Origin: Inonotus obliquus
Lineage: Eukaryota > Basidiomycota > Agaricomycetes > Hymenochaetales > Hymenochaetaceae
DNA: 64,000 bases
Direction of reading: 5' to 3'
NCBI GenBank assembly: GCA_032164295.1
Contig: JAJHTX010000002.1
Coordinates: 744,001 to 808,000, forward strand
Part shown: one piece after another, positions 10,821 to 23,052 of the stretch
Position numbering within the stretch: position 1 is the first letter of the stretch
Layout: every line of letters starts with the position of its first letter
The notes under the pieces: model-generated
What the model saw: the letters and a program-made list of their open reading frames with translations, nothing else
Databases searched by the model: none
What the model was told of the DNA's origin: nothing
Program-made: the position numbers and the translations under genes

Positions 10821-12122
10821 CTAGGCCTGGTCATGAACGGATGATGTACCACTCCGTGGATTCTGTGCCTGTCCGTTCGGCTCCCTTCTACTTCCCTTTT
10901 CGGCCCACCCGATAACCTCTCGCATCCGGCGAACATCCATAACACCCTCCAGTTCATCATCGGAGATAGCACGAACGATCGCTTCGGCGACATGGTCAAC
11001 ATGTATCGGTGGTATCGTTAATGCGTTCGCAACTGATGAGAGTGCTGAAGGGTTGAGTGTACCCGGTGTAGCGGAAGGTGTTTGAGAGGATGAGGAAAGT
11101 GTGCGTAGTAAACCTGCGGGTGTTGGTGCGTAGTTGTGTAGTGCACGATGCACCGTTGCGGATAAGTCTAGTATAGTTGCCACTGGTGTCGTTAATGGAC
11201 GAAAGTGCGAGTGGTAAACCAGACCTAAATGTAACGTAGAAAGTCGTTAGCATCATCCTTTCAATACACAGAGTTCCTCATAGCTTACTTGGCCGAACGA
11301 AAACAGCTCGAACATCTTCACGTCCACCTAGCATCTCTTGTATACCACATTCTGCTGCACGTTTCGTCTCAATGTATCGCGACGGAACAAACGGTCGGAA
11401 GATGTCTTCCGCAGAAAGGTAAATGAAGGCACGTCGTTTTCCCACCCCATCTGTTTCCCCGGAAGCTTGAGGAACACTGTTGTAAAATGCAGAGCAGACA
11501 GTAAGAGCTTCGAGAACAATAAATACTCAGTAAAATCACACATGAATCAAGAAATGCAACAAGACTCACCAGAATCTCGATTCAGCCTTTCATACTCTCC
11601 TCGCCCTTCCTCAAGCGGGTTCCTCCCACCACCGATAATCGAACCCGACACACCCCTCGCAACAGCACCAACAAATCCAAACGGATCATTCTTCTTCAAT
11701 GCTTCCTTATACCCTCCTTCACCATTAGGACTACTTTCAAACAAAATCCCAAGCGTGTGTACGACAGAAGTCCTTCCCTCAAGTAAAGAGCTGTACTGTT
11801 CTGGTTGCAGAGCATCGCCTGCTCGCCATTCGACGCGCTGTGTCCATGCTGGTGAATGACCTTTTGGTGTTTGGAATGGTCGACCGGAAGAGCTGAGACT
11901 TGTTACGCGCATCCCACGCGCGAGAGCTGCTTTGCATACTGCCGAACCTTTAGAGTCGTAGGTTCGGTTACGATGCGCATAATCCAGTACATAGTGATAT
12001 AGGAGAGGATACAAAGATATTAAAATGCGATGGAGAACTGCATCAGATATAGGGAAAGCAAAAACATGACTGCAAAACGCACCGATGAATCCATTCCCAC
12101 CAACGACCAGAATACTATGCAT
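10821..12122 (-). CDS. COQ11: COQ11-like mitochondrial NAD(P)-binding reductase
   Basis: This is an atypical short-chain dehydrogenase/reductase. The yeast relative Coq11 associates with the coenzyme Q synthome at the inner mitochondrial membrane. Exon 1 (12122-12083) encodes MHSILVVGGNGFI. A 135 nt intron (12082-11948) then splits the glycine-rich Rossmann motif, which resumes as GSAVCKAALARGMRV. The family block W...WRAGDALQPEQYSSLL followed by VVHTLGILFE lies at about 11830-11740. The C-terminal exon contains IPPIHVDHVAEAIVRAI and GVMDVRRMREVIGW, as in other members, and ends at TGA 10821. Intron 1 is a multiple of three without stops, so its retention would keep the frame but insert 45 residues into the nucleotide-binding loop. 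It lies in tandem behind the SPT6 promoter. A Gly/Ser/Thr-rich stretch between the conserved blocks may include misread intron. Confidence 0.8.
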
Positions 12123-12760
12123 TGTTTCTCTTTGTCTTGTCTTTAGATAATGGTAGTCTTACTACTGACTGGGCAGACAAGCAATTCGAATGAACATCCA
12201 GGCCCTCCTTGAATTTTGGAGAGTTGCTGCAGGAGTTGTTCGGACCAAGGACGCGGCTCGGAAGCAAATGCGTCCTCTTCCGACTCCATTTGGTTAGTGT
12301 ATCTATGACACGGCAGTACTGGGAACTACAAAGTGCTAGGAGCTCTGGGAGTGCCACACAATTGCTATTCAATTTCTAATGCCGATTCATGTATTTTCAT
12401 TATACACAGCAGGTGGAATCATTTATATGCTACACGACCTCGACAGGACCACGGATCCCACCAGCGCGCAAACTCCCAAGAAAGGCAGACCACAGAGACT
12501 TTGAGTAATGAGAAACAACGGAGAGCAGTAACGCACGCGCACGCGCATGCGGGGCAGATCAACAATAAAAGATGGGACAAGCCCATGGTTTGCGCAATGC
12601 GCAGAAAGAGTGGATAATGGAGAGCAGGGCAACTCGTGCCGGATTCGTAAAAATGGCAAGCGCGTATCAACCAGGACATTAAAGAATAAGTATACGTGAA
12701 ACCCAGAGCAAGAAATGCGAAAACTTGGGAAAGAAATCAGAATTCGTAAAATGCAGTCCT
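12123..12760. other. Spacer between COQ11-like and secreted DPBB genes
   Basis: No gene is supported. The left part is the promoter of the COQ11-like gene, the right part the 3' end of the secreted-protein gene. A 20 bp alternating purine-pyrimidine tract at 12531-12550 (ACGCACGCGCACGCGCATGC) is the kind of sequence that can adopt Z-form DNA. Confidence 0.5.
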
Positions 12761-14180
12761 TTAGACGAATTGCCAGGAGATGGGAACAAGTCCCTCAGAT
12801 TCGTCGGCAAGCTGGTCGAACGCGCCGGTGCTAAGATCGATGCTGTTCTCGTTCTCACACGTCGGGCATTCATCCGCGATCGAAACTGTGACAACCTTGC
12901 CGTTTTGCGTGTTCGTAATCTTCACCTGCTTGCCGCACAGGTCCGCGTTGTAGCGGCGGGAATCCATTGCAGCAACGAAGTCACTGTCACTGTGGACGTC
13001 ACCGCAAGCCCCTGGGGTATTGTTCTGGTAGAAGAAAGTTGCAAAGCCGCCGGTGTTAGTCTCGCTGGACGAATCTGAGTTATCCGAGGACTCAGTTGGC
13101 TCGGGCGCAGGTGCTTCGGTGCTGGTCGCCTCAGGAGTGCTTTCGGACGACGAGGAAGGTGCTTCCGGCGATCCGGTTGGAGCAGGTGTGTCATCGCTCT
13201 CAGTAGGTGCAGGCGTATCATCGCTCTCGGTTGGCGCAGGCTCTTCCGAGGTCTCTACTTCCGAAGTGCTCTCAACGGAGGAAGTCTCTGGCTCAGAAGG
13301 TTTAGAAGTGGTGGTTGGAGCAGGGTCCGCCTCTGACGTCGGTTCCGGCACCACTGGCTCTGATGGTTCAGGTGCTTCTGAGGATGGCGCAAAGAAAGCG
13401 GTACCATCCTCGTCCTCACTATCAGTTTCACAGTCCTCATCTGAGTCATCACCGTCGTCAGATTCCTGAGGTGGGGAGGTGGGTTCCGGGGTGGGCTCGG
13501 GAGCTGGTGCCGGAGTCGATGTTGGCAGAACAGGGGTAGAATCATCCTCGCCGTCATCCTCCTCGCAAATTTCGTCGTCGTCGTCCTCACCATCTTCTTC
13601 TTCCTCGTCTTCGTCATCGCAGAATTCATCTTCGTCACTATCGTCACTTCCGTTCTTGTCCTCTCCATTATTATCGCCTGTGTCCGTCGCGACGTTGGAG
13701 ACAGGAGAGGGAGTTGCATCAGAAGTATCAGGTGTCGAAGCGGCTGAAGTCTGTTCAGGAGCAGAAGTAGTGGTCGGGGTAACAGGGTCATCCGGAGTTG
13801 ACACGGTTGACGAGGGTTCTGCGAGACAAGCTGAGATGATGTCCGAATATGCGGGAACACATTCAGGCGGGCGAGCGGTTTCCAACGTCTCGTCGTTCTG
13901 TTAGCAAGGAAGACAAAAAGTGATATTTGTCAGGAGCCGAAATTGATGGGAACATTAGGTATAAAAATAGACTGACCTTAAGGGGGTGGCAACAAAGGTC
14001 GAAAAAGGGCTTTCCGTGCTTGTTCTGACAGCCGAGGGCAATGTAGCGGGTGTGATAGGCCTGGTAGTTTTCCATTCCCTCTGTCCACCACCCGACAGGA
14101 GCTGACTTGCGAGGGATGACACTGGCAGAGACGGCTGCAACGCCGGAGAAAAGGACAAAAAGTGACTTTGAAACGACCAT
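12761..14180 (-). CDS. Secreted double-psi beta-barrel (RlpA/barwin-like) protein with acidic stalk
   Basis: Two exons (14180-13977 and 13897-12761, separated by a 79 nt GTCAGT...CAG intron) encode 446 residues. Residues 1-20 form a signal peptide (MVVSKSLFVLFSGVAAVSAS). Residues 21-95 form a small Cys-containing, Trp- and Tyr-rich region (VGWWTEGMENYQAYHTRY, FFDLCCHPLK). Then come about 230 residues of Ser/Thr/Pro/Asp/Glu low complexity, including long Asp/Glu runs and a duplicated PAPTESDDT. The last ~110 residues form a double-psi beta-barrel (GGFATFFYQNNTPGACGD, VTVSIADECPTCENENSIDL, GAFDQLA, VPISWQFV). Basidiomycete proteins of this family are secreted, often as single-domain cell-wall or effector-like proteins; activity is usually unproven. 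No GPI signal is visible. The stalk would be highly negative and heavily O-glycosylated by inference. Confidence 0.8.
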
Positions 14181-14849
14181 TATGTGTTTCTTTCGGACGA
14201 AGAGATCGTTCAAACTTGAAGTGCAGGTAAATGATTGGAATTGCGAAGAGAGCGGCTATTTGAACGAAAGGAAGGAAAGGGATGCGCTGTCGAATAACGT
14301 TAGAGTCAGTGTCGAGTGCATGGCCAAGTAAGTAGACGAGAACTAACCGGAAAGAATGCGCAGGAGAGGCGGGATGAGCAATGAGTGGGAGAAAGAAAGG
14401 GATGAGGACGAAACCTGGACAAACGCACTTTATATTCCCGCTGTGCATATGCCATAAGCAGGGATCATTTGATGTTTACAAATTTTACTGATCTCCCTGC
14501 TCGCTGTTCGCGCGGCGGCGACTCTCTTCCGTAATTTCCGCCAATTCCATCGCCACTGCGGCCTTCGCCCATGTCGTCTGAGTTGCTCATTTCATAGTTT
14601 ATACTTCCGGAACCATGGAAAACTATTTTGCTCAGTATATGTCACACGTTCGGGATCCCCGCAGCCGCCCAATATTAATATTATGAGGGTGATGAGAGCG
14701 CGGAGCTGATGACATAAGTGCTGGAGAGTGACAGGAAGTTGGAAACGCGTCACACTAGGAGCGTCACGTAACGAACACGACTACGGCTCAGCCTCCAGCT
14801 CCAGAGTCGTGTCACTCACAGTAACGTCAAGTCCACCGAAACATTCATC

Positions 14850-16268
14850 ATGAGTGAGCACAAAGATCCCCTAGTTCGCGAAACTTATTGCTAACACTAA
14901 CATCGCTTCAGGCAATAACGCGCCACTAGAAAACCCGTTCGCATCGTCGCACTCGTTGGACATAAACCCATTTGATGATCCGGCAGCTTCCAATACTCAT
15001 GCTGCATCCGCGCAGAGCTCGTTTGCTGAACGAGAAGCCGCTTTACGTCGACGTGAAGAAGAGCTTAATGCACAGGCGAGGGAATTGAGTCAGCAACAGG
15101 AGGCTATTCAGAGACGCAGGAAGAATAACTGGCCGCCATGTACGCAATTTTGTTCTGCCAATTTTTTGTGTTGTAGCATGAGTTAAATCATTGCATATCG
15201 TTACCTAGTCTTCCCTTTGATTTACCATGACATTGATGACGAAATTCCCGCGGATTCGAGGCCGCTTATGAAACATCTGTACATCCTATGGCTCATCCTT
15301 GCCGGCACACTCATCGTCAACATGGTCGCCTGTATCTTTATTCTCGTTTCTGGTTCCAGCGATGGCGGAAAAGATCTTGGGTCGAGCATAGGGTGAATAT
15401 TGCAATTCCTCACAGGCGTTATGTGCTCAGGGAACTTACTTATCGACAGGTACATATTTGTCATTGGTGCTTTGTCCTTCCTTCTATGGTACAGGTAAGT
15501 ATTTGTGCGGCTGCGCTCTCGTCGGACGGATTCTAACAGCGGCTACAGGCCTATATACAACGCCTACATGAAGGTACTTTTCACTCTAACCATCTTTGTG
15601 GCACCTATTAACTGAGTTTCGCTCGCTCAGGAGCAAGCTCTCTATTATTGTGCGTTTGCTTTCCTGCTTGATAGACTATGTACCTCATAGTGTTGCATTA
15701 GACTTCTATTTCTTCTTTTGCGGCTGGCACCTTATATTCTCTATTTACATGTACGTGTTTGCCCTTCAATACCGCGATTGAGATGCTAACTGCGTTCAAA
15801 ACAGGATTATCGGAATCCCAGCGTCAGTCGTCTCCTTTTCTTTTAAGCTCGCCTGCTAATGTCCTCTATATAATGATATAATCATATCGCTTCACCTGTC
15901 ACCTGCCCGCATATAGAACGGGATCTGCAGGACTGATCAACATGATTCAGATGTACGTAGGCGGGCACATCGTGGCCGGTGTTCTAGGAACTATTGCAAC
16001 CACCGGATGGGTCGTACAAGGCTTAGGCAACGCGTTCTACTTCCGACAGGTTCTTATTCCGTTTTTGTTTTCTTCCGAGTGTATTGACTTTGTTTCTATC
16101 TGACCAGATTTGGATGCATCACAACTCGCAAGGACACACCTTTGATAACGTAAGTTTTAGCGACTGGTGTGCGAACCGTTCTTTGACTCTTTTACCGCAT
16201 CACAGGCTAAGACTGAGCTTGCTACTCACTGGGCCAAACGGCAGTTCTTCGGTGGTAGCTCCTCATGA
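14850..16268 (+). CDS. Secretory carrier-associated membrane protein (SCAMP)
   Basis: SCAMPs are four-span membrane proteins of the post-Golgi and endosomal recycling route. Exon 1 is only ATGA (14850-14853); a GTGAGC...CAG intron precedes GCAATAACG, giving MSNNAPLENPF. The N-terminus carries two NPF motifs (ENPFASS, INPFDDP) for EH-domain binding, then an acidic/basic coiled coil (SFAEREAALRRREEELNAQA). The four-span core follows: IYHDIDDEIP, LYILWLILAGTLIVNMVACI, a YIFVIGALSFLLWYRPIYNAY stretch (15448-15570), YYFFFCGWHLIFSIYMIIGIP and GLINMIQMYVGGHIVAGVLG. The tail HWAKRQFFGGSS ends at TGA 16266-16268. At least eight short introns interrupt the gene. Length and order match the family. Confidence 0.92.
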
Positions 16269-16757
16269 GCCGTCCGTCAGGAGTCTACACAGGATCCATG
16301 TCAAATGACCAATGCAACTGTTCGCATATGTTATGCAAGGGACAAATATTCGCGTCCTACCCACTTTCACTAGGACTGTCTACCTTAGCTCTGTTGTGCT
16401 AGTATTTATACGTTTCGTTTACTTGTCAGTCTTGCTTGATTTAAATCTTACTTCATCATCAGAACGATTGAATCGTGTGTCTCGCAATGAATGCTTATCA
16501 GCTGAGAATGGGGGTGGCAGAGAACGGAGCACGTTCATTGCTTGGCAGAACGCACAGAATGAGGGTCAAAAATTTCGAGAAGAGGTATGAAATCGATTTT
16601 GTCAAGTGAGTTTTCTAAGTTTAGTAAAGATTTACATTCATTAAAGCCGTGGCAAATCACGTGTGCATCTTTTGACGGAGTTTGAACCCAAGCTTATGAA
16701 AGCAATAAAACTAGCTCTTGCCCCCTTCGTTTCTACAACCACCATCTCTTTCTAAAG

Positions 16758-17001
16758 GTACGTCTCCGTCGTCTCATCTCCCAACCTGCTCTCCAGTCAC
16801 CCCGTTACGATGTGCATGAACTGCAGTAACTGACGTCTCTTCATTCACAGAAAAAAGACTCTTCTATTTCTTTAAAATCCTAAAAAAATCCAGAAAACCC
16901 TTCAACATCAGTTGTCGCCGTGTTGTCTAACTGTGTGAGTGCATCCCCGGGCTCTACCCTTGTCTGGTGCTTACCGGGTGTTCGTTCATTTGTCTTTTCA
17001 G
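16758..17001 (+). promoter_or_regulatory. PAB1 leader with two 5' UTR introns and A-rich tracts
   Basis: Upstream of the PAB1 start, two introns with canonical borders can be read at 16758-16850 (GTACGT...CACAG) and 16935-17001 (GTGAGT...TTCAG). The leader exon between them contains A-rich runs (AAAAAAGACTC, TCCTAAAAAAATCC, CCAGAAAACCC). In several eukaryotes PABP represses its own translation by binding such leader A tracts. The same feedback is a reasonable inference here, not something the sequence proves. Confidence 0.5.
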
Positions 17002-17094
17002 TCGCAGAAAAGTCAATAAAGCAGTAACGACCGACCGCCGCCATCCAACCACCTCGACCCCGAAAAACTCACCTAAGAAAAACCACTTACTTAA

Positions 17095-19500
<2,406 letters not shown>

Positions 19501-21047
19501 TTCGTCGCTTGTCTGGCTGCTCTATACGCATCGATATATCGCCCTTCGCCGGTTCACCCTCGTCTTGGTCCTCGCATTGGTCTTTCGTCCTCGCTCATCT
19601 AGATATCTTCGTTCTGTTCCTCGATCGCATCCTGGCCTCATGCTCATGCCCCTTACAAGCTGGAGTGAACGACTCCATGTATGTCCTCCATCGCTTCACT
19701 ACTTGCGACGACGGCTTTGGTACAGTTCATGTGTACTGTTATGCTTATTCTCCCTCACGATCCACGTTCTGTATTGTAGTACAGACATTCATTAGTTGGT
19801 TGGTTGATGCGCGTCTCTGGTATGATGTATGGTATAGCGGCGGTCGTTGTCTGTTTTATGTGCTTTATTGCCTTCCCTCCCACCCTTTGTAGACTTTTGC
19901 GTGTATGACAGGCTGTTACGCTCTGTCATTCATGCCCATTGCTGTTGTTATAATTTCCCTTAAATCTGCGAACGGTGGACAATATAGGCGTTTCAACTGA
20001 TTTTGTGTGGGTGTGAGTGTGAGTGTGATCCTTGAGCTTGTTGGCTGGTTATTCATACCTGGAATGGCGAACAGGCCCAGGTATGGTGTATCTATCAACT
20101 ATTACCGGTCGTTTTTCACATTCCGCAATCTGATCTACACCCCTATATTCAAATGTTCGACACAACATTTGCACAGCCCTCGAATGAAACTCTCCGTGGC
20201 CATGGAAAAACTGATAGGAACCGAAAACTGAAAACTGAAAACTAAAAAATGAGAAACTTTATTGACGTTGTTACTACACAAAATGTACATAACGCGCGTT
20301 GCACTACAATATTGTGCTCCTCACAACGCAATGCGCACAATCCACAATCCACAATCCACATTCCACCACGAACCACGAACCACTACAGAAATACAGAAAT
20401 ACAGAGATACAGAAATACAGCATAACTGCGGAATTACAGAAAAGCGAAAAAGCAAAAAGCAAAAACACAAGAAATGAAAATCGAGTAGGAGGAAGGAGGA
20501 AGGAGGAAGCTAGGAAGGGTGACGGTGGATATCCATGCCCATGCATGTTTCACGCTAGGTACAGGAACACCGAACGGGTAGGTGCATACAGAGCGAGGCA
20601 GGACCAGGAACAGGAACAGGAATGGGAAGCGGATGCGGATGGGAGCCATGCGGTTGGATGTAGGTGTCGCGGAGGGTGAGAGTGGGAATGAGAATGAGAG
20701 AAAGGGTATATACATCTTGTTATTTTTACACATTTACATCCAAGAGATAGGTAGGGAAAGGGTGAGGAAGTCGCTGAGATTGATGAGATTTTTGGGGCGG
20801 TAGATGGGAAAGAACAATCGAACTTTCAAAGAGGGAGATAAAAGAGAAAAGACGAAAGAGAAAAAAATATGTATGAGAATGAGACTACGGATGGACTCGA
20901 ACGAATTCGACTCATCGGTAGCCTTCCCGTTCTATACATACTATTAAAGCGTTGACAACAATGCAGCCAAGTAGAAAGAAAGATAGAAAGAAAAAAAATT
21001 GAATTACAGACAGAATACAGCGCAAAACCACTGAAACGGAGGTATCA
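19501..21047. other. Convergent spacer with low-complexity minisatellites
   Basis: No gene is supported. The left ~500 bp is pyrimidine-rich and probably the PAB1 3' UTR. From about 20218 there are short tandem runs: GAAAACT at 20221-20242, CCACAAT about 20340-20360, and AGAAATAC/AGAGATAC about 20390-20425. A purine-rich stretch follows to about 21000 (GAGGAAGG, AGGAACAGG, AGAAAGA units). Weak frames here reflect the biased composition. Confidence 0.55.
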
Positions 21048-22848
21048 TCACCGGAGTCTCCTGGATCTCCTTCTCGGCGCTTGCCATGACACCAACTTAC
21101 GTGCATGGCTCACATGCACGCAAGTATACGGCCGCGTCAAGGGATAGTATAGATCTTGTTGAGCGTCTTCAACAAGAATCTTGACGCGGAACTCCGATAA
21201 TCCATAATTGAGGAAGAGAGGCCGCACACCTGGGACGAACCGATCGTGATCCATCCAGGCGTGTTCGCCAACTGCGAGCATGTTCTCGTCTAAAATAATC
21301 AATGTAAAATTAGATAACGAGACAGAGAGGGACGAATGCTTACCCTTCGGCCAAAATCCAACGGGTAACGTGGCCTCTTGGGCAACAATCTCCTCAAACG
21401 CACCCGTCGCACGAAGAAGCGCACCTAATCTAGTCGGAACAGTAGTATCGATATGATTTCCTTGCAGGCACCTCCTATACTGCTCCCAAAACGCGTGCCA
21501 GCCGGGAGCACCACCACGAGGTCCTGCATCAATAGGGGTTTTGCCTTCTGTAAGTGCGCGAATTTCGGACTCGGCCAAAATGACAAGACCACCCGGTGCG
21601 AGGATACGTGCAATTTCTTCCAGGAAGAGTGGATAATTGCGGATGCCCGTGTGTACACCTCTTGCGTGCACCACGTCGAAATATTCGTCTGGGTAGGGGT
21701 TGAGTTGAGCGTCAAAAAGTTCGAAGCTGCATATATGCGTTCCATCAGTTACAATTACTTAAAATCCATAGCGGAAAATACACATACTCGCAATTCGGCG
21801 GTACCAAACTATCGCGAAGCACAATAATGTTAGCAAAATAGGTACAGCGAAAAAAAACAGAGATCGCATACTCAGGCTGAACAGGAGCAAGGTCACATCC
21901 AACAACTTCGACGTCCGGGAATTCATCAGCGACCTGTATCGCCCAAATGCCACTTCCGCATCCAATATCGAGGACACGGCGTTTCCGGTCAGACGGTACA
22001 CTCAAGACATCTTCCAAAGGGCCAACCCATATCCTGTCGCCCATGACAATGTACATCATTTTATGGAAGTATTCTTGTCGCTATATCCCGTTTCAAATCG
22101 AATCAACGATCGATTTTAGAGATAATCGATAGAACACAAAACGTACCTTAATCTCATCCTCATCGGCAGGCAACTGATAAATGGTCTGCATTGTATTGAG
22201 TTGGCGTCCATGGACCTCACGGAACATCGTTGCACGGAGCTCAGGCGTAAGAGTATATGTAAACGTCTCTTCGTCCTCTTCCATAATAGAATGAGCCGGA
22301 GCGTCAGGAGGGAGGATACGACGACGGGGAACATGAGCCTGACGCTGAGACTCCGTCGCGGAGGCCGAGCCCGTGGCATTTGAGCCAGAAGCAACAGGAG
22401 GGGCAACTGCGGGCGAAGAACCAGAGGCTTGTACAGCGGACGTAGACGGCGATTGATTAGAAGTGGCCGAGATCGCCGCGGGAACTCCATCACCATTTGT
22501 AGTATTACCAGTAGCAGAAACAGGCGGGATAGTGGGTATAACGGGGATTGAAAGGGGAGGAGTAACGCTGTAACCGACATGGGCAAACTGAGAAGCATCG
22601 AACCCAATGTTGCCAGAGTTGTTACCAGAGGAACTACCTTGAACGGTACCGTGAATCGGAGCAGGAGCTTGTACTTGAATAGGATGCTGCTGCTGATGTA
22701 CATGAGACGGCGAGCCTGAAGACTGAGCCTGAGCGTGTTGCTGAGCGCCAGGAAGGGCGGTCACAGTATTGTAGGTCGCGCTGGCATAACGAGCATCGTC
22801 TTCACCAGGAGCACCATCATCGATATCAGTGTAATACCTCTTTGGCAT
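21048..22848 (-). CDS. LaeA-like class I SAM-dependent methyltransferase
   Basis: The protein has a long disordered N-terminus (from MPKRYYTDIDDGAPGEDD, start 22848; rich in Gln, Ser, Pro, Ala), then HVPRRRILPPDAPAHSIME and a helical lead-in (FREVHGRQLNTM). The methyltransferase fold follows. Motif I is RVLDIGCGSGIWAIQVADEF (about 21975-21925) with VVGCDLAP as the acidic loop; the next exon has FDVVHARGVHTGIRNYPLF and ILAPGGLVILAE (21680-21560). The C-terminal part (WHAFWEQYRRCL, VGEHAWMDHDRFVPGVRP) is typical of fungal LaeA/UMTA-type enzymes, some of which control secondary metabolism through velvet complexes. True LaeA orthology cannot be claimed. The end at 21048 (RRSRRLR) is uncertain, because a GTAAGT just before it could splice to another last exon. 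Confidence 0.85.
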
Positions 22849-23052
22849 TTTGAACGAGGGAGGGCGACGAAGATAGAGTTGGTGGGATGAAGATGGGGAC
22901 GAGATGGGGGGAAAGAATGAGTGAGAGAAAGAGTGGGTGGTCGTATTTAAGTACTCGTTCTCTGCGACTGCCTGTGATGAACCATACAATCGGCGCACTA
23001 ATAAACTTTATTCCACCAACATGCCTCGTTTTTTATTATGTACAAAGAACGG

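Noticed and set aside
13053..13904. Two long Ser/Val/Gly-rich plus-strand frames opposite the secreted DPBB gene
   Set aside because: Antisense shadows of the repetitive acidic stalk (GAY/TCN codons read backwards).
22116..22703. Long leucine-rich frame overlapping the LaeA-like methyltransferase N-terminus
   Set aside because: Same-strand shadow of a real exon in another frame; no stop-to-start support of its own.
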